From positions 2,073,669 to 2,137,668 of the forward strand of contig JAREIK010003088.1 in the NCBI GenBank assembly GCA_029783825.1: DNA of 64,000 nt. Reading direction: 5' to 3'. Source of the stretch: Sapria himalayana (taxonomy: Eukaryota > Streptophyta > Magnoliopsida > Malpighiales > Rafflesiaceae). This document shows positions 12,077 to 24,653 of the stretch, in pieces; within the stretch, counting starts at the first letter, position 1, and each line of letters begins with the position of its first letter. The translations under genes and the position numbers were made by a program. The notes under the pieces were generated by a model. That model was not told the DNA's origin. It saw only the letters and a program-made list of their open reading frames with translations, and did no database searches.

Positions 12077-12754
12077 ACAAGTGATCCAAATTATTTCTCT
12101 TCTTTGCATGGACAAGGCACAAAAATATGAACAAGCAGGGAATGCTTGTGCCATGATTATGTTGGAATTTTAGTAATGCTTAAGTAAGCAATTATTGCTT
12201 TTAACCTGCAACTCAAAAATGTTCTCCCGACAAATTCATATGATTGCATCTGTTTATGGAACATAAATATAGTTTATCTAAAAATATCTTATGTTGCTAG
12301 TTACCTATAGCAAGTTAGCAACCTTGTAGGATTAGCCAACAAACACAACTCAGCTAACTAGTTTAGACCAGTATTCTTGGGGACAAATATAACGATGCTA
12401 TAAAGTAATTCATGGCTGCAAGGAAGAAATGATGTCTATATAAGACACAGTAAAGTTAAAGTATTGACATAGGTGTAAAGAAAGCTCAAGTGGAAAACCA
12501 ATAAAGCCGAGGTTGCCAACTCATTGTGTGGCTCAAACATGGTCTTTAAACTGTATGTCCCTGCTTAGGTATAACAAGAACCTTCCCAAATAGAAAAGTG
12601 GTGAGTGTTTAAAGGAACTAGCTTTAATACATTTAAATCTGGTTCAAACATAAAAATTTCAACTTTTTTTTGTTTAAAAAGAAAAAAAACTTGATTTTAA
12701 TACATTACCATTTGAAATAAACTTGATTTTATACTTCTCTGACACCTTAAATCA

Positions 12755-12800
<46 letters not shown>

Positions 12801-12858
12801 AGAGAGAGAGTGAGAGATAGACATAGAGAGAGAGAAATAGGTAGAGAGAGAGTGAGAG
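12755..12858. repeat. compound (TA)n(TG)n(GA)n microsatellite
   Basis: TA units, then about 12 TG units, then interrupted GA units. In the duplicate (about 45019-45100) the TG part is absent. Confidence 0.9.
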
Positions 12859-13902
12859 AACAAAAAAAACTATATTTTATCAATTTACATGTAATAAAAG
12901 TTAAGTTTAAATCTATAATTACTAATGAAAGAAGTGAAAATTTATACTAACACAAAACAAGGTACTGTATCAAAAAAATAATAATAAATATTTATTCTAC
13001 CTATATATTAACTCTTCAACTTGAAGTCTTAATATACAATGAACGTTTAAAGGATACCTGCCACTAACCATGTGGAATCCAAGATGCTAGAGATCGAGCA
13101 TAAAAATATTTGCAAATCCTAAACACTGCATCCCCAATACCTTACTTATTAGTTGTCTAATGAAAAAATAAGGCAAAATAGATGAAATCTCTTAGACCAT
13201 GGATCACGACACTATGATTTATAGATTATTTTAATCTCTATAAAAAATGTGGCCTGGAAATTTATATAGATTATAGATGAATATCTTTTATTAGAATATC
13301 ATGTATGTGCCAATTTCACCATAAAAATTAATGTCACCACCATAAGAGCATCACTAACAAGTCTATCTAAAATAGCCACTTAAAATATATTAAAATATTA
13401 TTTTATCTATTTAACTAATTATTTTTTTAAATAACTCCTAAATACTATCTATTTTAGCAAACAACTTCGACTAAATTTAACTAACTTTTAAAAATAAAAT
13501 CTAAAATACTATATAAAATGCCATGTCATCACCAAAGTGATAAAATACAAAATGTAAAATTTTATAATTTTAAACTCTAATATTTGCAATGGAAATGATA
13601 ATACAATGGAGTATTATCTGTAAAACCGGTGAATGAGCTTCAGTTGACACCGGTATATTTTTCACCTGCAATTATTATTATAGAGATTTTGTTTGCGCCA
13701 TGCAAGTTTGATATTAAGAAAGGATTATGTTTGGGTATCTAAAGTTTATATTTCTAAATTTTCTCCTTTCTAAAGTTTTGTTTCTAATTTCTCTCTCTCA
13801 TGTTTTTTTTTTAATTTTACTTCTATAAATTTTATATTTCTAAAATTTATCTTTGTATTTTTAAATTATGTGTCCCATGTTCATACAGCGGGGGAAGAAA
13901 AC

Positions 13903-16900
13903 ATGCGACGACGAAGTGCGCTGCCCAAATCTTTGGGGGCGTTGGTGGCCCGGACGGCGTTGTTCTTGTTGTCGGGGCAAACGGATTCGTTTGCAGTTGC
14001 TGCCCATGGAGAGCGTGGAAACGCATCTTCCTTGTTCGAATTACCATACTGGTCGGGCTCGGGCTCAAACGATGAATCCGATCTGCGCTTGGAGGAGCCG
14101 TTTGCTGATTCGGGTGGCAATGATACGAACCCTTTGGACGGCGGTTTTTATTTTCTAGATGGAATGTTAAAATGGGCAATTGGTACCAGCGGCAATTCTC
14201 TTTCGTGATTTTGTACATAATTTCTGTTTCTCTATTTTCGTTTTTCTGGAAGAAAGCAGGATTGCGTTTTATTCTACTTCCATTTCACCAGGGCACTCAG
14301 ATCCAGATAAGCTAAACGAAACAGCGCGATATCTCCAGCGTCCATCTTCTCGAGGGCTTAAGCAGCGTCAAACAGAAATTACGGTTTGAATTCCATGCTT
14401 TTTTAGTCACGGTGTTTTAGTCTGATCGAAGAAAAATTATCGCGATGTTGTAATTAAGTTGGACATGATACCGGGACGCTGATCTGGGAAAGCCGCTCAT
14501 CTCCTCGAACAACCCTTTGTGCCTGCTATTATTGTTTTATTTTGATCTTTGACGCGTTCCGTTTTGTGTTCATTCTGACCCGGTCGTGTACGTTAGGGGG
14601 ATATAATACCAGCACGGCTTTTTCCTCATCTCAACAAACTCTCCGGGGCGAATTTAGCCATTACTAAAAAGCACGACGATCCTCACAACTCCTTATATCT
14701 GTTGCAGGAATTATTGAACGAGTGGAAAACACCTACGGATGTGCAGCTGATGCAGAGGGCAATACGTGACCTGGAAAATACTTCTCTGTCTCGTGATGAA
14801 AATCTCAGTGCAATGCAGGAGATTCTTTTACTAGTTGAGCCGGTTGACAATGCAAATGGTTTGCTTTTTCCTTCTTCCTGGTAGCCTCTTTTCAAATGTC
14901 CCTGTTTATTGGGTGCTGTTTAAATCACATCTACCACTCAGTTATGCTGCGTGGTTCTTTACTCACTGTGTGTTGGTTGCATTTGTTCTAGAGAGTCCTA
15001 GATGAGTTAAGTAATCAGGTTTGTTCGACAAATCCTTCATTAAATTTAGTGAGTGGGATAAAAGAATTCTTGATAAAATAAAATAATTTTGTTTCATATT
15101 GAGTTGATAAATAATAAATCAGCTTCTCTCTTAAAAAATGGTATAAAGTATATATTTTTATTTTTTATGTTTTTAGAATTATGAAATAGTATGAATTTAT
15201 GCTGTAATATTTTTTTTCTTTGGTAATTTTTTAATGCCTCAACATTAATTTGTCCTATAATTACATATCATAATATTTCTTTATTTTTTTCACACTTCAT
15301 TTCATATTGTGAGTGTACCAATGTACTCCGATCTTCTCTTGAAATATTTTTTTATTTAAAGCAAGGACATGCTATATTGAAAGAGATAAACATATTTCAC
15401 TTTTGATATACCTTAAGGATTGCTTTTCCATCTCTTGTTAAAGTCCATAACTTTCTGTAGGGCTTAAAATATTATTTTTATAATTTTTTAATGAATGAGT
15501 TTTTTATTTTTGGTAATAAAGAATATTTTTCATCATCATATATAAAAGAGAAGATGTATATGAAAACACATGTGATTTTCATACCTAGATGCTTCATTCA
15601 ATTTGTAAATTGTAAAATATCACATATGACCTAAAATAATTATCATCCAGTTAATTAAACACATTCATAAAAATGATTTTTTTTGGTTATCACATGTATT
15701 TTTTTTAATTTTTGTGCTTTTATCATAGGAGTTCATAATTTAGATATTTATTCTTATTAGTTTCTAGAGGTTATCGAGCATAAGAAATTTATTATACATA
15801 ATTTATGATGAAAGATTTTGATAGATTCAAATATTTTTTTATTGATCAAGCTTACATTCTATCATGTATAATTATTATTTTTAATTAAAATATATAATGA
15901 ATATTCTTGTAATATTTAAACTTTTGAAGTGTATGCTAAAAGTACAATAGTACACTAATTGCTTGGCCTATAGCACATAATAATCTTTGATGAGTTGCTC
16001 ATCTGTATCCATCATAGTAAATCTTGATGAGTTGCATAATTAGTCTTTGTGGCTTGACTTTGGAAAATCTATGTTTGGAAGGTTAGTCTTTGTGCCTTAA
16101 TATCATCTGTCATTAGATGACTTGAATCATCAGCTTGCTCCATGCTAAATTTATTCTAGGTTACAAATTATTCTTAAGTTGTGTCATGGGTCGAGTAGAA
16201 ACTTGTGAATCAAGTTTAGCTCGTGAAATAATATTCATACTAACTATATTAACTATAAATTATATTTGTTTTAGTAATAGTTAAATAATCAAGAGGAACA
16301 TTTGAAAAATCCAAGAAATAAGTAATATTATCGATTATAAAAAAATATATTTAGTTTATTCATAATTAAATAATTAATCTATTTATTATTCTCTTATATA
16401 TATTATATTTAACTCAAGAGTTCAAATCAGATAAAAAAATAATACTCTACTCAATAGGAGTATTTTTTGGAGCACAATCTTAAAGATTAATTGACATGAG
16501 AACATCTCAATCCCATATTTTATTTAAAATATAATATATCTCTCATGAAGTAGGAAATCTTTATTTAAAGAAAATACAATAAATCTATATTGCAACTAAT
16601 AATAAATATTCTTGTAGGTTGAAGTATTAGTTTCTTTGTCTTATAATATGGTCCAATATTATACTTAGTGAGATATTGTCTTAAAAAAATTCTATTTGAT
16701 AATATCATTATGAGATGTACTAAATGACACCAAATAATTGTTAAAAAACAATAACACGTGTGAAATAGAGTAATGTCTGCAATTTTTTTTTTATTTTTTT
16801 AAAAAGAAATTGAAAGATCAAGATCAGAATAATAATGGTCGAATCATCTAGTTTTGACGGAAGATTCTACCTAAATTTGAACATATTGTATGTCTTATTT

Positions 16901-19900
16901 TTCTAGTATTAACTCTAACTTAAAGGTGGTCAAGCCTTTTATTTTTTTTGGAAACCAAGAACATTAGGGCCCACTTACGTGGGCTCCTACATCCCATTGG
17001 CATTCGGAGAATCGAGCAGGTAAGAAATATCTCTTAGTACCTCTCACCAATAAGACTTGAACTCGTGACCTCCTGGATATTGTCAAAAGTCCCAATCAGC
17101 TAAGCTCCTTATGAGATGAGTATCAAGTCTTTTTAATCTTGGATCATCTTGAGTTGAGAGTAAATAGACTTAAGAGCTACTAGATTATTTGGACTAAAGA
17201 GAGATTCAAATATTCTCATTCAAAGGTAATCTTGATCTTTCTAGAGTTATTTGTTGTATATTTATTAGTATGCATGATAATGATATGAGTAATATCATAA
17301 TGTGAATTAATAAGTTTAGAAATAGTTGATGAGTAAATATCTCTCTTAATTAATAGAATATTATAGAAATGTGAAGAAAAATAATAGATTCATATAAGTA
17401 TATCAATCTTACTCAAAAAAGTGATATTATTACTCTTTAATGCTCTATCAGATTTAGATGAATAATATTTTAATCTTTTTTGAATATTGGAGTAATTAAA
17501 AAGATATACTTTGTCATCTTAAGTATTATTCTGATATATAATGATGAGAGATCATGAACAAAATATGTATTTTCAAAAATTTTGATTGGTAAATTAAATA
17601 ATATCATTTTGAGATATAATATTTGAGAGGACACAATGAGAACATATAGAAGAAAAAATTGGTTGATATAATAATTTTTGGTTAAAATTATATCCTTACA
17701 AAAATATTTCAGAAAAATTATAAAAAGGGAGTGCCAACACTACATGTCTAAATTATAATTTGAGTAATATATTATTATTTTTAGTACAATAAGTATGATA
17801 GATATCAGGTATATATTTTAATATATTATTATTATGGCATTTGAGTCATGCTCAGGTTGTGCCTTGCGTAATGCAAACTATGAACTCGGACTCGAGTATG
17901 ACATGTGATCAAAGGCTAGCCTAAAAGCACCTAGTTTTTTCTCGTACAAACCTAGATTGCCATCTGATAGCAATTGGGCCACCAATTTATCCAGTGGGTC
18001 ATCAATCCATGCATAAATACCTCATAGTCATCTTGACCACTCACTATGCCCTTGTTAAGCACACAAAAATAGGCTCTATGACTTGAACTGACTTGCCTGA
18101 CATCTCTAGTTAGAGTCTGAGTTAAATTTAAAGATAATTTTATGAAAAAGATTGTCAACTTAATGTGGGATAAAACAAATACATGAAAGAAACAAAATTT
18201 AAGTTTAATGTTGTAACATTAAATAATTTTTGATAGTTTGATATTTACTATTATCATATCAAGGAAAAAAATAAAAAATATTGAACAAATAGAAATTATC
18301 TATGATATGATTACTAGTTGATCAATTTGTGACTCGGTATCTAAAATAATAATATTAGTCACTAGAACTATATTATTTGGTGGATGTGAAATATTTGTTA
18401 CTTAGAGAAATTTTATATGATATATTATCAGCATCACAATGAAGTAATTACGTGAGAACTAATATATGGTTATGATAATAGCAAATAAGAAGTTGCCAAT
18501 TAGAATTTTTTTTATGAAAATAATTGGCGTAACTTTTTTTGATATATCATTTATTTGTATAATATGTCTATTGCTAGAAATTTTTTTATGTATGCAATAT
18601 GCATAATGTTACCATATAGATGCTCCCTCGTTTTCACCAATGTAACTTCCTCCTACACACAAATTTAGACACCAACAATGGATTGGTGTTGCACATTGCA
18701 CCAACAATCTATTGCACACAATTTAGCATTTTTTTGCGTGCATGTGGTGCAAAGTGCATGCTAATGTGCACAGACATAGTGCATCTAGGATTTACTTGGC
18801 CTATTCTATGATAATAATAGTCGGCCCACACCAGGATTTATTTGTGATTATATGATTAATAACATACTGAATTTCATAAGAATTCAATAATTAAAAATGT
18901 CTGGACAAGAATAATTTTGAGATGACTTATAATCCAAGAAGTTATTATGTAATTTGTATGTATCGCAAGTTAGGTCTTTGTACAATAATAAATATTATTT
19001 TCTAGGGATTGTTGATATTGAGTGCGAAGCTTATTAGACGTAGTCTTTTTGATTTTTGAGAATAATATTATTAATATATTAATTTTTCATATATTATATG
19101 CTAAAGTGAGAGCTTTGTGTGCTAGGTACATCCTCCCCCCTCCTTGCCTACTGTGCATCACGAGTGTGTTACAAATTAATAAAAGTTAAATTCACAATAT
19201 TATACACACAAGCTCTCATTTATCAATGATTCAAATTATGTCACATGTCATAATTATACTACATTAGAAATTCATAAAATATTTTAGAATGAGAAGATGG
19301 GTTGAAGCCTTTAGAGCTCTCTAGAATTTTTATCAAACATTATAAAGTTTCTCACAAGTCTTCAAAGCTCAGCATATTAATTTTTAGTTTTTTTTTTGTC
19401 TTGACAAATGCATGTGGAGTATGTCTAATATGCACATAATCATAATGTGCATTATTCATGCCAATTTTTTCTTTTCAAAGATTTATAATAATCAAATGTA
19501 TGATACAATAATGAATGTAACAAAATAATAATAATAATAATAATAATTTTATAATCAAAAAGATAAAACATACAAATGAGAGTTACTTACAAATATATGA
19601 TACCACGTGGCGTATCGGACACGTATCCGTGTTGTGTCCGTGTCGTTTCCACGTGTCCAGGTGTCGGACACGTGGACACGACAGTAGGGAGCCGTGTTCG
19701 TGCTTCCTTGCCAATAAGGTTAATGTCTTTTCCTCATGAGTTGATTTATATACGAAGGTGGGCATATTCACGTGTTTATCTATGAGAGTTTAAGAAGTTC
19801 GAGTCCCGCTTCTAAATTGTAGCCAATTCCACCATATTATAGTTGTGAAACCCTTGCTGCTGCCGCCTGGATGCAAGCTACTAGAGAAGGCTCCTATTGC

Positions 19901-21194
19901 TCAGAAAATAAAAATAAAATAAAATTAATGATCACAACCACAACATGATTTTTTTTTGTTTGTATTATTCTGGTTTTTACGCATGATTATACAAATGCTA
20001 ATATAATGTATCTCATTAGAATTAATAGGTTAAAAATATTTGATTGAGAATAGTACTGTGATAAGTCATCACCCGAGTTGTCTTCGTGTTACAAGCATCT
20101 GTTGAAGGTTATGTTTTGGTACGATGATAAATGCCTATATCTGAGCGCGATAGATTTTGGGCCTGAGATTCTCCACATAATGTCTTTTTTGATTTTTGGT
20201 GTTAAGACTATCGAGATAGAAATCTCTCTCGAATCTCGCACCAAGGAGGAATTCTGTTCATTTGGTACGACTCTCACAATCTTGATCTTGTTACCTTTTC
20301 AAAAGCTATTCTAGTTTTTTATTTTTTTTTATTTTTTTTAAAGTTATTGTAGTTGAGATATATATTATGTTATTTTTTTAGCCTTGCATTACCATCATCG
20401 TCCTTGTTGCCGTAACAATCTCTGCGGTAGGAGTTATTGTTTCAAGTCTGTTTGTTGCCACCATGCTAATGATTCTTTTTTTTGGTCTGCTAGATTTCAG
20501 CAGGATTGGCGGTCTCCGTTCCATGGTGCGCTTTCTGAATCACGATGATCCCGAGATGAGGAGATATTCTGCATGGGTTATTGGGAAATGCAGCCAGAAT
20601 AATCCGGTTGTTCAGAACCAGGTGAAGTTCATTGGCGCTTCTTGTTGGTCCCCTCTCGTGCGGTCGAGAACCAGCATCCATCCTGGCTCTTGCCCAACGC
20701 TGGGAAATTATCAATGCTGATCTGTCAGGTGCTGGATCTCGGGGGGCTGGCTGGGCTAATGGTGATGGTCAATTCCACCTTCGTGGAAGAAGCTGTCAAA
20801 GCACTGTATGCTATTTCCTCTGTTGTTCGGAACAATTTTGCAGGACAAGAGTTGTTTTTTTCTGCAGCCGGACACATGATGATTCAGGTGACCCTCCCAA
20901 ATCATTAAATTTTTTCTCTACCTGGATTACTATGCTGATAGACAACAGTTTCTGTCTCTTCATTCCTCCGCGCGCGCCGCGCGTGTTTTTTTTTTGTGTC
21001 TATAGGACATATTGGGCAGCTCAAGCAAAGATACGAGACTTCACAAAAAAGCTGTCACTCTGGTGTCTGATATTGCTGAAAGCCTGTCAGAAACTGGTTC
21101 AGAAGATGTCCTGCCACCTCTCTTTCGTGGCTGCTCCTTCCTGAAATATTTTGTTAATTTGTTGGACGCCAATGATTATGATCTCCGGGAAAAG
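13903..21194 (+). CDS. SIL1-like: SIL1/Fes1-type HSP70 (BiP) nucleotide exchange factor, 3' end not found
   Basis: Proteins of this family release ADP from HSP70; those with a signal peptide serve BiP in the ER lumen. Exons: 13903-14182, 14292-14383, 14708-14858, 20494-20621, 20729-20887, 21006-21194, all with GT/AG borders and matching phases. They encode 333 codons without a stop. The ATG at 13903 is chosen because the duplicate at 46122 has only this start in frame; an earlier in-frame ATG at 13870 exists in this copy only. Residues 1-30 (MRRRSALPKS, then LGALVARTALFLL) look like a signal peptide. Then come the Fes1 N-terminal motif MLKWAIGHSDPDKLNETA, ILLLVEPVDNAND, and armadillo repeats with GGLRSMVRFLNHDDPEMR, AWVIGKCSQNNPVVQNQ and EEAVKALYAISSVVRNNFAG. 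The last exon ends at DANDYDLREK. The C-terminal 60 or so residues of the family are not seen in the following DNA, so the gene is either truncated or has a distant last exon. Intron 3 is 5.6 kb. Confidence 0.87.
16941..17122 (-). mobile_element. tRNA-derived SINE, copy in block Y copy 1
   Basis: Read on the minus strand, the element begins near 17120 with an A-box-like TTAGCTGATTGGG and a B-box-like GGTCACGAGTTCAAGTC, the two internal RNA polymerase III promoter boxes of tRNA-type SINEs. It ends in an A-rich tail (the T run at 16941-16949 on +). A target duplication flanks it: TCAAGCCTTTT at 16930-16940 and TCAAGTCTTTT at 17123-17133. The length of about 180 bp fits plant SINEs. The family name cannot be given from sight. 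Confidence 0.75.
19605..19710. repeat. GTGTCCG/CGGACAC-rich patch at the block Y breakpoint
   Basis: A GC-rich patch with overlapping palindromic strings such as TCGGACACG, CACGTGTCC and GTGTCGGACACGTG. It begins just after the right end of block Y copy 1 and is absent from copy 2. It resembles terminal sequences of plant DNA transposons, but no paired end or target duplication was found. Confidence 0.4.
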
Positions 21195-24059
21195 GTAAAC
21201 ATCTCAGCAGTGTATTTGCCCTATTTTTTTGGCACAGTGCTCTCTTTTCTTGTTTTTCTTGTTACCACATTATCGATTGGCATGTTTAGTGTTTTTTTTT
21301 TGCCGAAGTAACAAGCTATAAAATTGTACATTGTACAATTGTACGCAACCCAATTTGACATTATGAAAATTGGGTTGGGGTTGGGTTGGCTTGGGTTTGG
21401 CCGGCTGAGTCAGAATGTGTCATTTCTGTTGCTATAAAATAAAAAAAATAAATAAATAAATAATAAAAAATAAAAAATTTTACATAGTATAAAACAAAAC
21501 AAATTACTAGTCTCTTGATGTTTTTTAAAGTTTTAAATTTTATGCAGCATAAAACTTGTAATAAAATTGACTTTAGTTATTTTAGATGCTAATGTTTTCT
21601 TTTAGTCTCCCAAGTCTTATTTTTATAAGCACATAATAATCAACTTTTTTTGGCCCGGCTGATATTGGTAATATGATAATCGCTTAAATTTACGAGAGTA
21701 ATTCAAAAAAAAATGCTTCTATCAAATTATTGCCAATCCAATCACCCATCTATTAAGAGTTTGTCCACTCTGCTCAAAAATGTTAGAATGAGTTACTATG
21801 CTTATAAATGGGATTGCACTCTCAGTGTAATTCGGGCGGCTGGGGACCAACTCGAACCCAACTCGAATTTTGCTCAAGTTCACAATTTTCAACCCGAAAC
21901 CAATCCCAACTCGAGAATACTTCAACCCCCCCGAACTTGTTTTTTTCTCGAGCTGGGTTCAGATTATCCATGTTGGCTCGATTCGAGATGCAACTCTAAA
22001 ACTTAAGGTGTGTCAGAGATTGTGTTTTCTAAGATGAATTTGCAATGTGGGAATAAGGGATGTATGAGCACTATTTTGAGCACAAAGTGTTATCGGAATT
22101 TGGAATCGGATAAAAAAAATATCGTTTATTATATATTTTCCCCTAGTATTACAGAGGTGATTCTAGATAAAAAAAAAATACTAAGTTTTTATTTTACATC
22201 ATGTTAAAATGTTGATTAAATGATGTGTAAATCTATTTATCATTTTGGTGCATATTTGATGATAAAATGTCGATTATAAACTTGAGGAACTCATTTTAAA
22301 TAATAATTATAAAAATATAGATATATATAGTTGATTTTAAAGAATAATAGGATATATCTGGATGAATTAAATGATAGCATTCTTTATTTAAAAAATTTTA
22401 AAAAATGATAATATAATTCTACTTTTCTAAATTATTTTGAAAACAACTTTGTTATTTATAAAATTTTCATTTTATTTTTTATTGAATAAAGTGAGTGTTC
22501 CAAATAAAGAAAAATAAGATATAATTTTTAAAAAAAGAAAAAATATATGTAATAATTAGACTATTTTTCCTCTAAAATGAATCATGATATAAATGTCTTA
22601 TTTCTTTCCTTCATGCACAATGTTGTCCTGTATGAAATGTTGCGTTGGCACGTAGAGTGGGCATGTGTGAAGAGAGAAATATTATTAAGAGTGGAGTTGA
22701 TGATGTGCTTAGTGCATTGCGAAGAGGTTTGTCTGGTCTAGGTTCCTTGCAATATGTTGTGTAATGAATAAGTCTAGATGTGAAGTGTGTTAATTTTTGG
22801 GAAGTATTGTGTTTGTAGATGAGTATTTATTAAAGATGAAAACATATTTTTAGTATTAATCCATAGAGATTTAATTGTTATTTCTATTGTGCACATTTTA
22901 TAGAAAGAAATAAAATACCAAAAAAGATATTAATAGTTATTTCTTAAGATGAGCTCGAAAGTACTACAAAGTGTTAAGAAAGATAGAGTAGCTATCAGAG
23001 TGATCTAGGAGTTTTAACATAGTTTCTTTCGCATTACACTTACTAAAGAATAATTTACAAAACTCATATATAAGATAATAATATATATATATATATATAT
23101 TCTCCAAGTATTACAGTTCTCATGACTCATTTTTTCAGACTCAAAAGTTAGACTTGTAAGCAAACAATCACATTAAATGTAGTTGCTCGTTATTCATTAT
23201 TCTTCATTTTTATTTCTTGATTTTTATAATATTTAATGACAAATCATTATTATTTATTTATGAATACATTCTTGATACTTTTTATATTATTTTTTTTATT
23301 TGTAATTATCTTGCTAATTTTATTTTTGTGAGTTGTCATTCAAGGGTATTTTTTTTTCATTTGTTGAGGTCTTATAAGATAGAAAGATACTGAGAGATTT
23401 TTTTTTTGGAAATATGCAATGTGGACCATATGTTATTTCTTATATGATATATTATCTTACTATGTATTTGAATGTTGTTTATCCTTTATTTGTTTATTCT
23501 CAATTTAGTCATTCTTCTATAGACAAGATGATAATGCTAAATTTTAGTGTTAAAATTATATTTATACTAGAGTGTAATGTATCTTTCATGATTTTATATT
23601 AGAATATTATATCTAGCTCACGAGACTGTTTGGCTGAGTGAATATGAATTTATTTGACATGTTGCACTCAAATGAATGATGATATAGTAAACACGAGTTT
23701 TAATATTAATTTAGAAAATGTATCACTTTTATGAATGTTTACACATTTTACTTTGTTAATTTTTTTATTTTAGAATACAAATTTTTTATTATTATTTCAT
23801 ATTCTTAATAAAAAAAATATTTTTTAAAAAATATTCAAATTATTATAAGTGATAGTATATTAGAATTATTTCTCATTGATTATTTTGGTCACTTGATCAT
23901 ATCTTAAATTTTATTTGCTAGCATAATTTTATAAAATAATATTGTAGAAAGAATAAATATATTTTTGTTTAAGATGATTCAAACTCTCTTATTTGTTATT
24001 AGTATTTTCAGAGTATTATTGTTGAGATGTAATCTTAATGACTACGTATCTTATAAAAT
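21195..24059. other. AT-rich DNA after SIL1-like exon 6; GGGTTGGG-rich remnants
   Basis: It starts with a splice donor (GTAAAC at 21195). The segment 21340-21990 has inverted-looking tracts, GGGTTGGGGTTGGGTTGG near 21370 and the complementary CCCAACTCG/CAACCCG style near 21850-21950, suggesting a decayed DNA transposon. No terminal SIL1 exon was recognised. (AT)n occurs at about 23079-23100. Confidence 0.4.
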
Positions 24060-24345
24060 TAGATGTGTCAAATGAGTCATGCCATGCCGTGCCGGTATGA
24101 TTTAGTTTTTAGTGACTTAGTCTGGCCATCATGCCATGCCATGCACGATATGACTCAAAAATGGTCGGCTTGGCATTGCATGACCTGCTTGAGGTTGGTC
24201 GGATTTAGGCCTGGTCATCCTGGGTCGTGCCGAGTTGAGTCGGTTTGGCTCGGTTATTCCAACCTAACACAATCCTACCAGCTCAGGCTTGAATATTCCT
24301 CTACTGACCATCGTTCGTGGACTTATGGTTGCGGAATTTTGAATT
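24060..24345. mobile_element. hAT-like MITE fragment
   Basis: The left end AGATGTGTCAAATG is followed by CATGCCATGCCGTGCC, TCGGCTTGGCATTGCATG and GGTCGTGCCGAG blocks, as in the other GC-rich elements here. No right inverted repeat is visible, so it is truncated or decayed. Confidence 0.5.
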
Positions 24346-24653
24346 AATTATTTTATTTTTTTTAAAAATTTTATATTTTAAATTCAAGATGTGGATTAAT
24401 TATGACATATGACATAATGACATTATATTAATTTATTTCATATAAATGATAAATCACAAAAAAAAATAAAGTTACACAAATGATAAAGTAAAATAAATAA
24501 TCAAAAATATCAAAAAAATATATACATGATCAATTATTTAATCCAAAAATAAATACACTAACACTAAGTCACAACTCACAACAACATAAAATAAAAATTA
24601 TAAATCTCAATCGTAATAAATAATAATGCAAGCTCAATACTTCAATCTCAATG

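Larger units (their letters stand above)
12077..19594. repeat. segmental duplication block Y, copy 1
   Basis: This 7.5-kb block matches 44341-52139 in the same orientation at high similarity. It contains upstream DNA, exons 1-3 of the SIL1-like gene, and most of the following intron. Left junction: ACAAGTGATCC shared, unrelated DNA before it. Right junction: GAGTTACTTACAAAT shared, unrelated after it. Differences include a shorter (TA)(TG)(GA) microsatellite in copy 2, about 490 bp present only in copy 2, and about 70 bp near 17150-17225 present only here. Confidence 0.95.

Noticed and set aside
13870..13902. Upstream ATG at 13870 as the SIL1-like start
   Set aside because: It is not in frame in the duplicate, and the start at 13903 places the basic and hydrophobic signal-peptide residues at the N-terminus.
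13847..14218. Minus-strand and alternative-frame ORFs over SIL1-like exon 1 (also 46087-46410)
   Set aside because: They are shadows of the real plus-strand exon, which has family homology, a signal-peptide-like start and proper splice sites.
16941..17122. A functional tRNA gene
   Set aside because: Only A- and B-box-like strings remain; a cloverleaf with acceptor stem is not apparent, and the A-rich tail and target duplications fit a SINE.
17952..18158. 68-codon minus-strand ORF conserved in both duplicated blocks (also 50541-50768)
   Set aside because: Conservation is explained by the recent duplication of the whole block; no family resemblance, and it lies inside an intron.
18620..18811. 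63-codon ORF repeated at 51231-51422
   Set aside because: Same reason: shared because the block is duplicated; no recognisable domain.
565..21194. A functional cluster of immune receptor, autophagy and ER chaperone genes
   Set aside because: The ATG5 part is only one exon, the genes have no shared pathway step, and plant genes of this kind are not co-located by function. Treated as chance neighbours.
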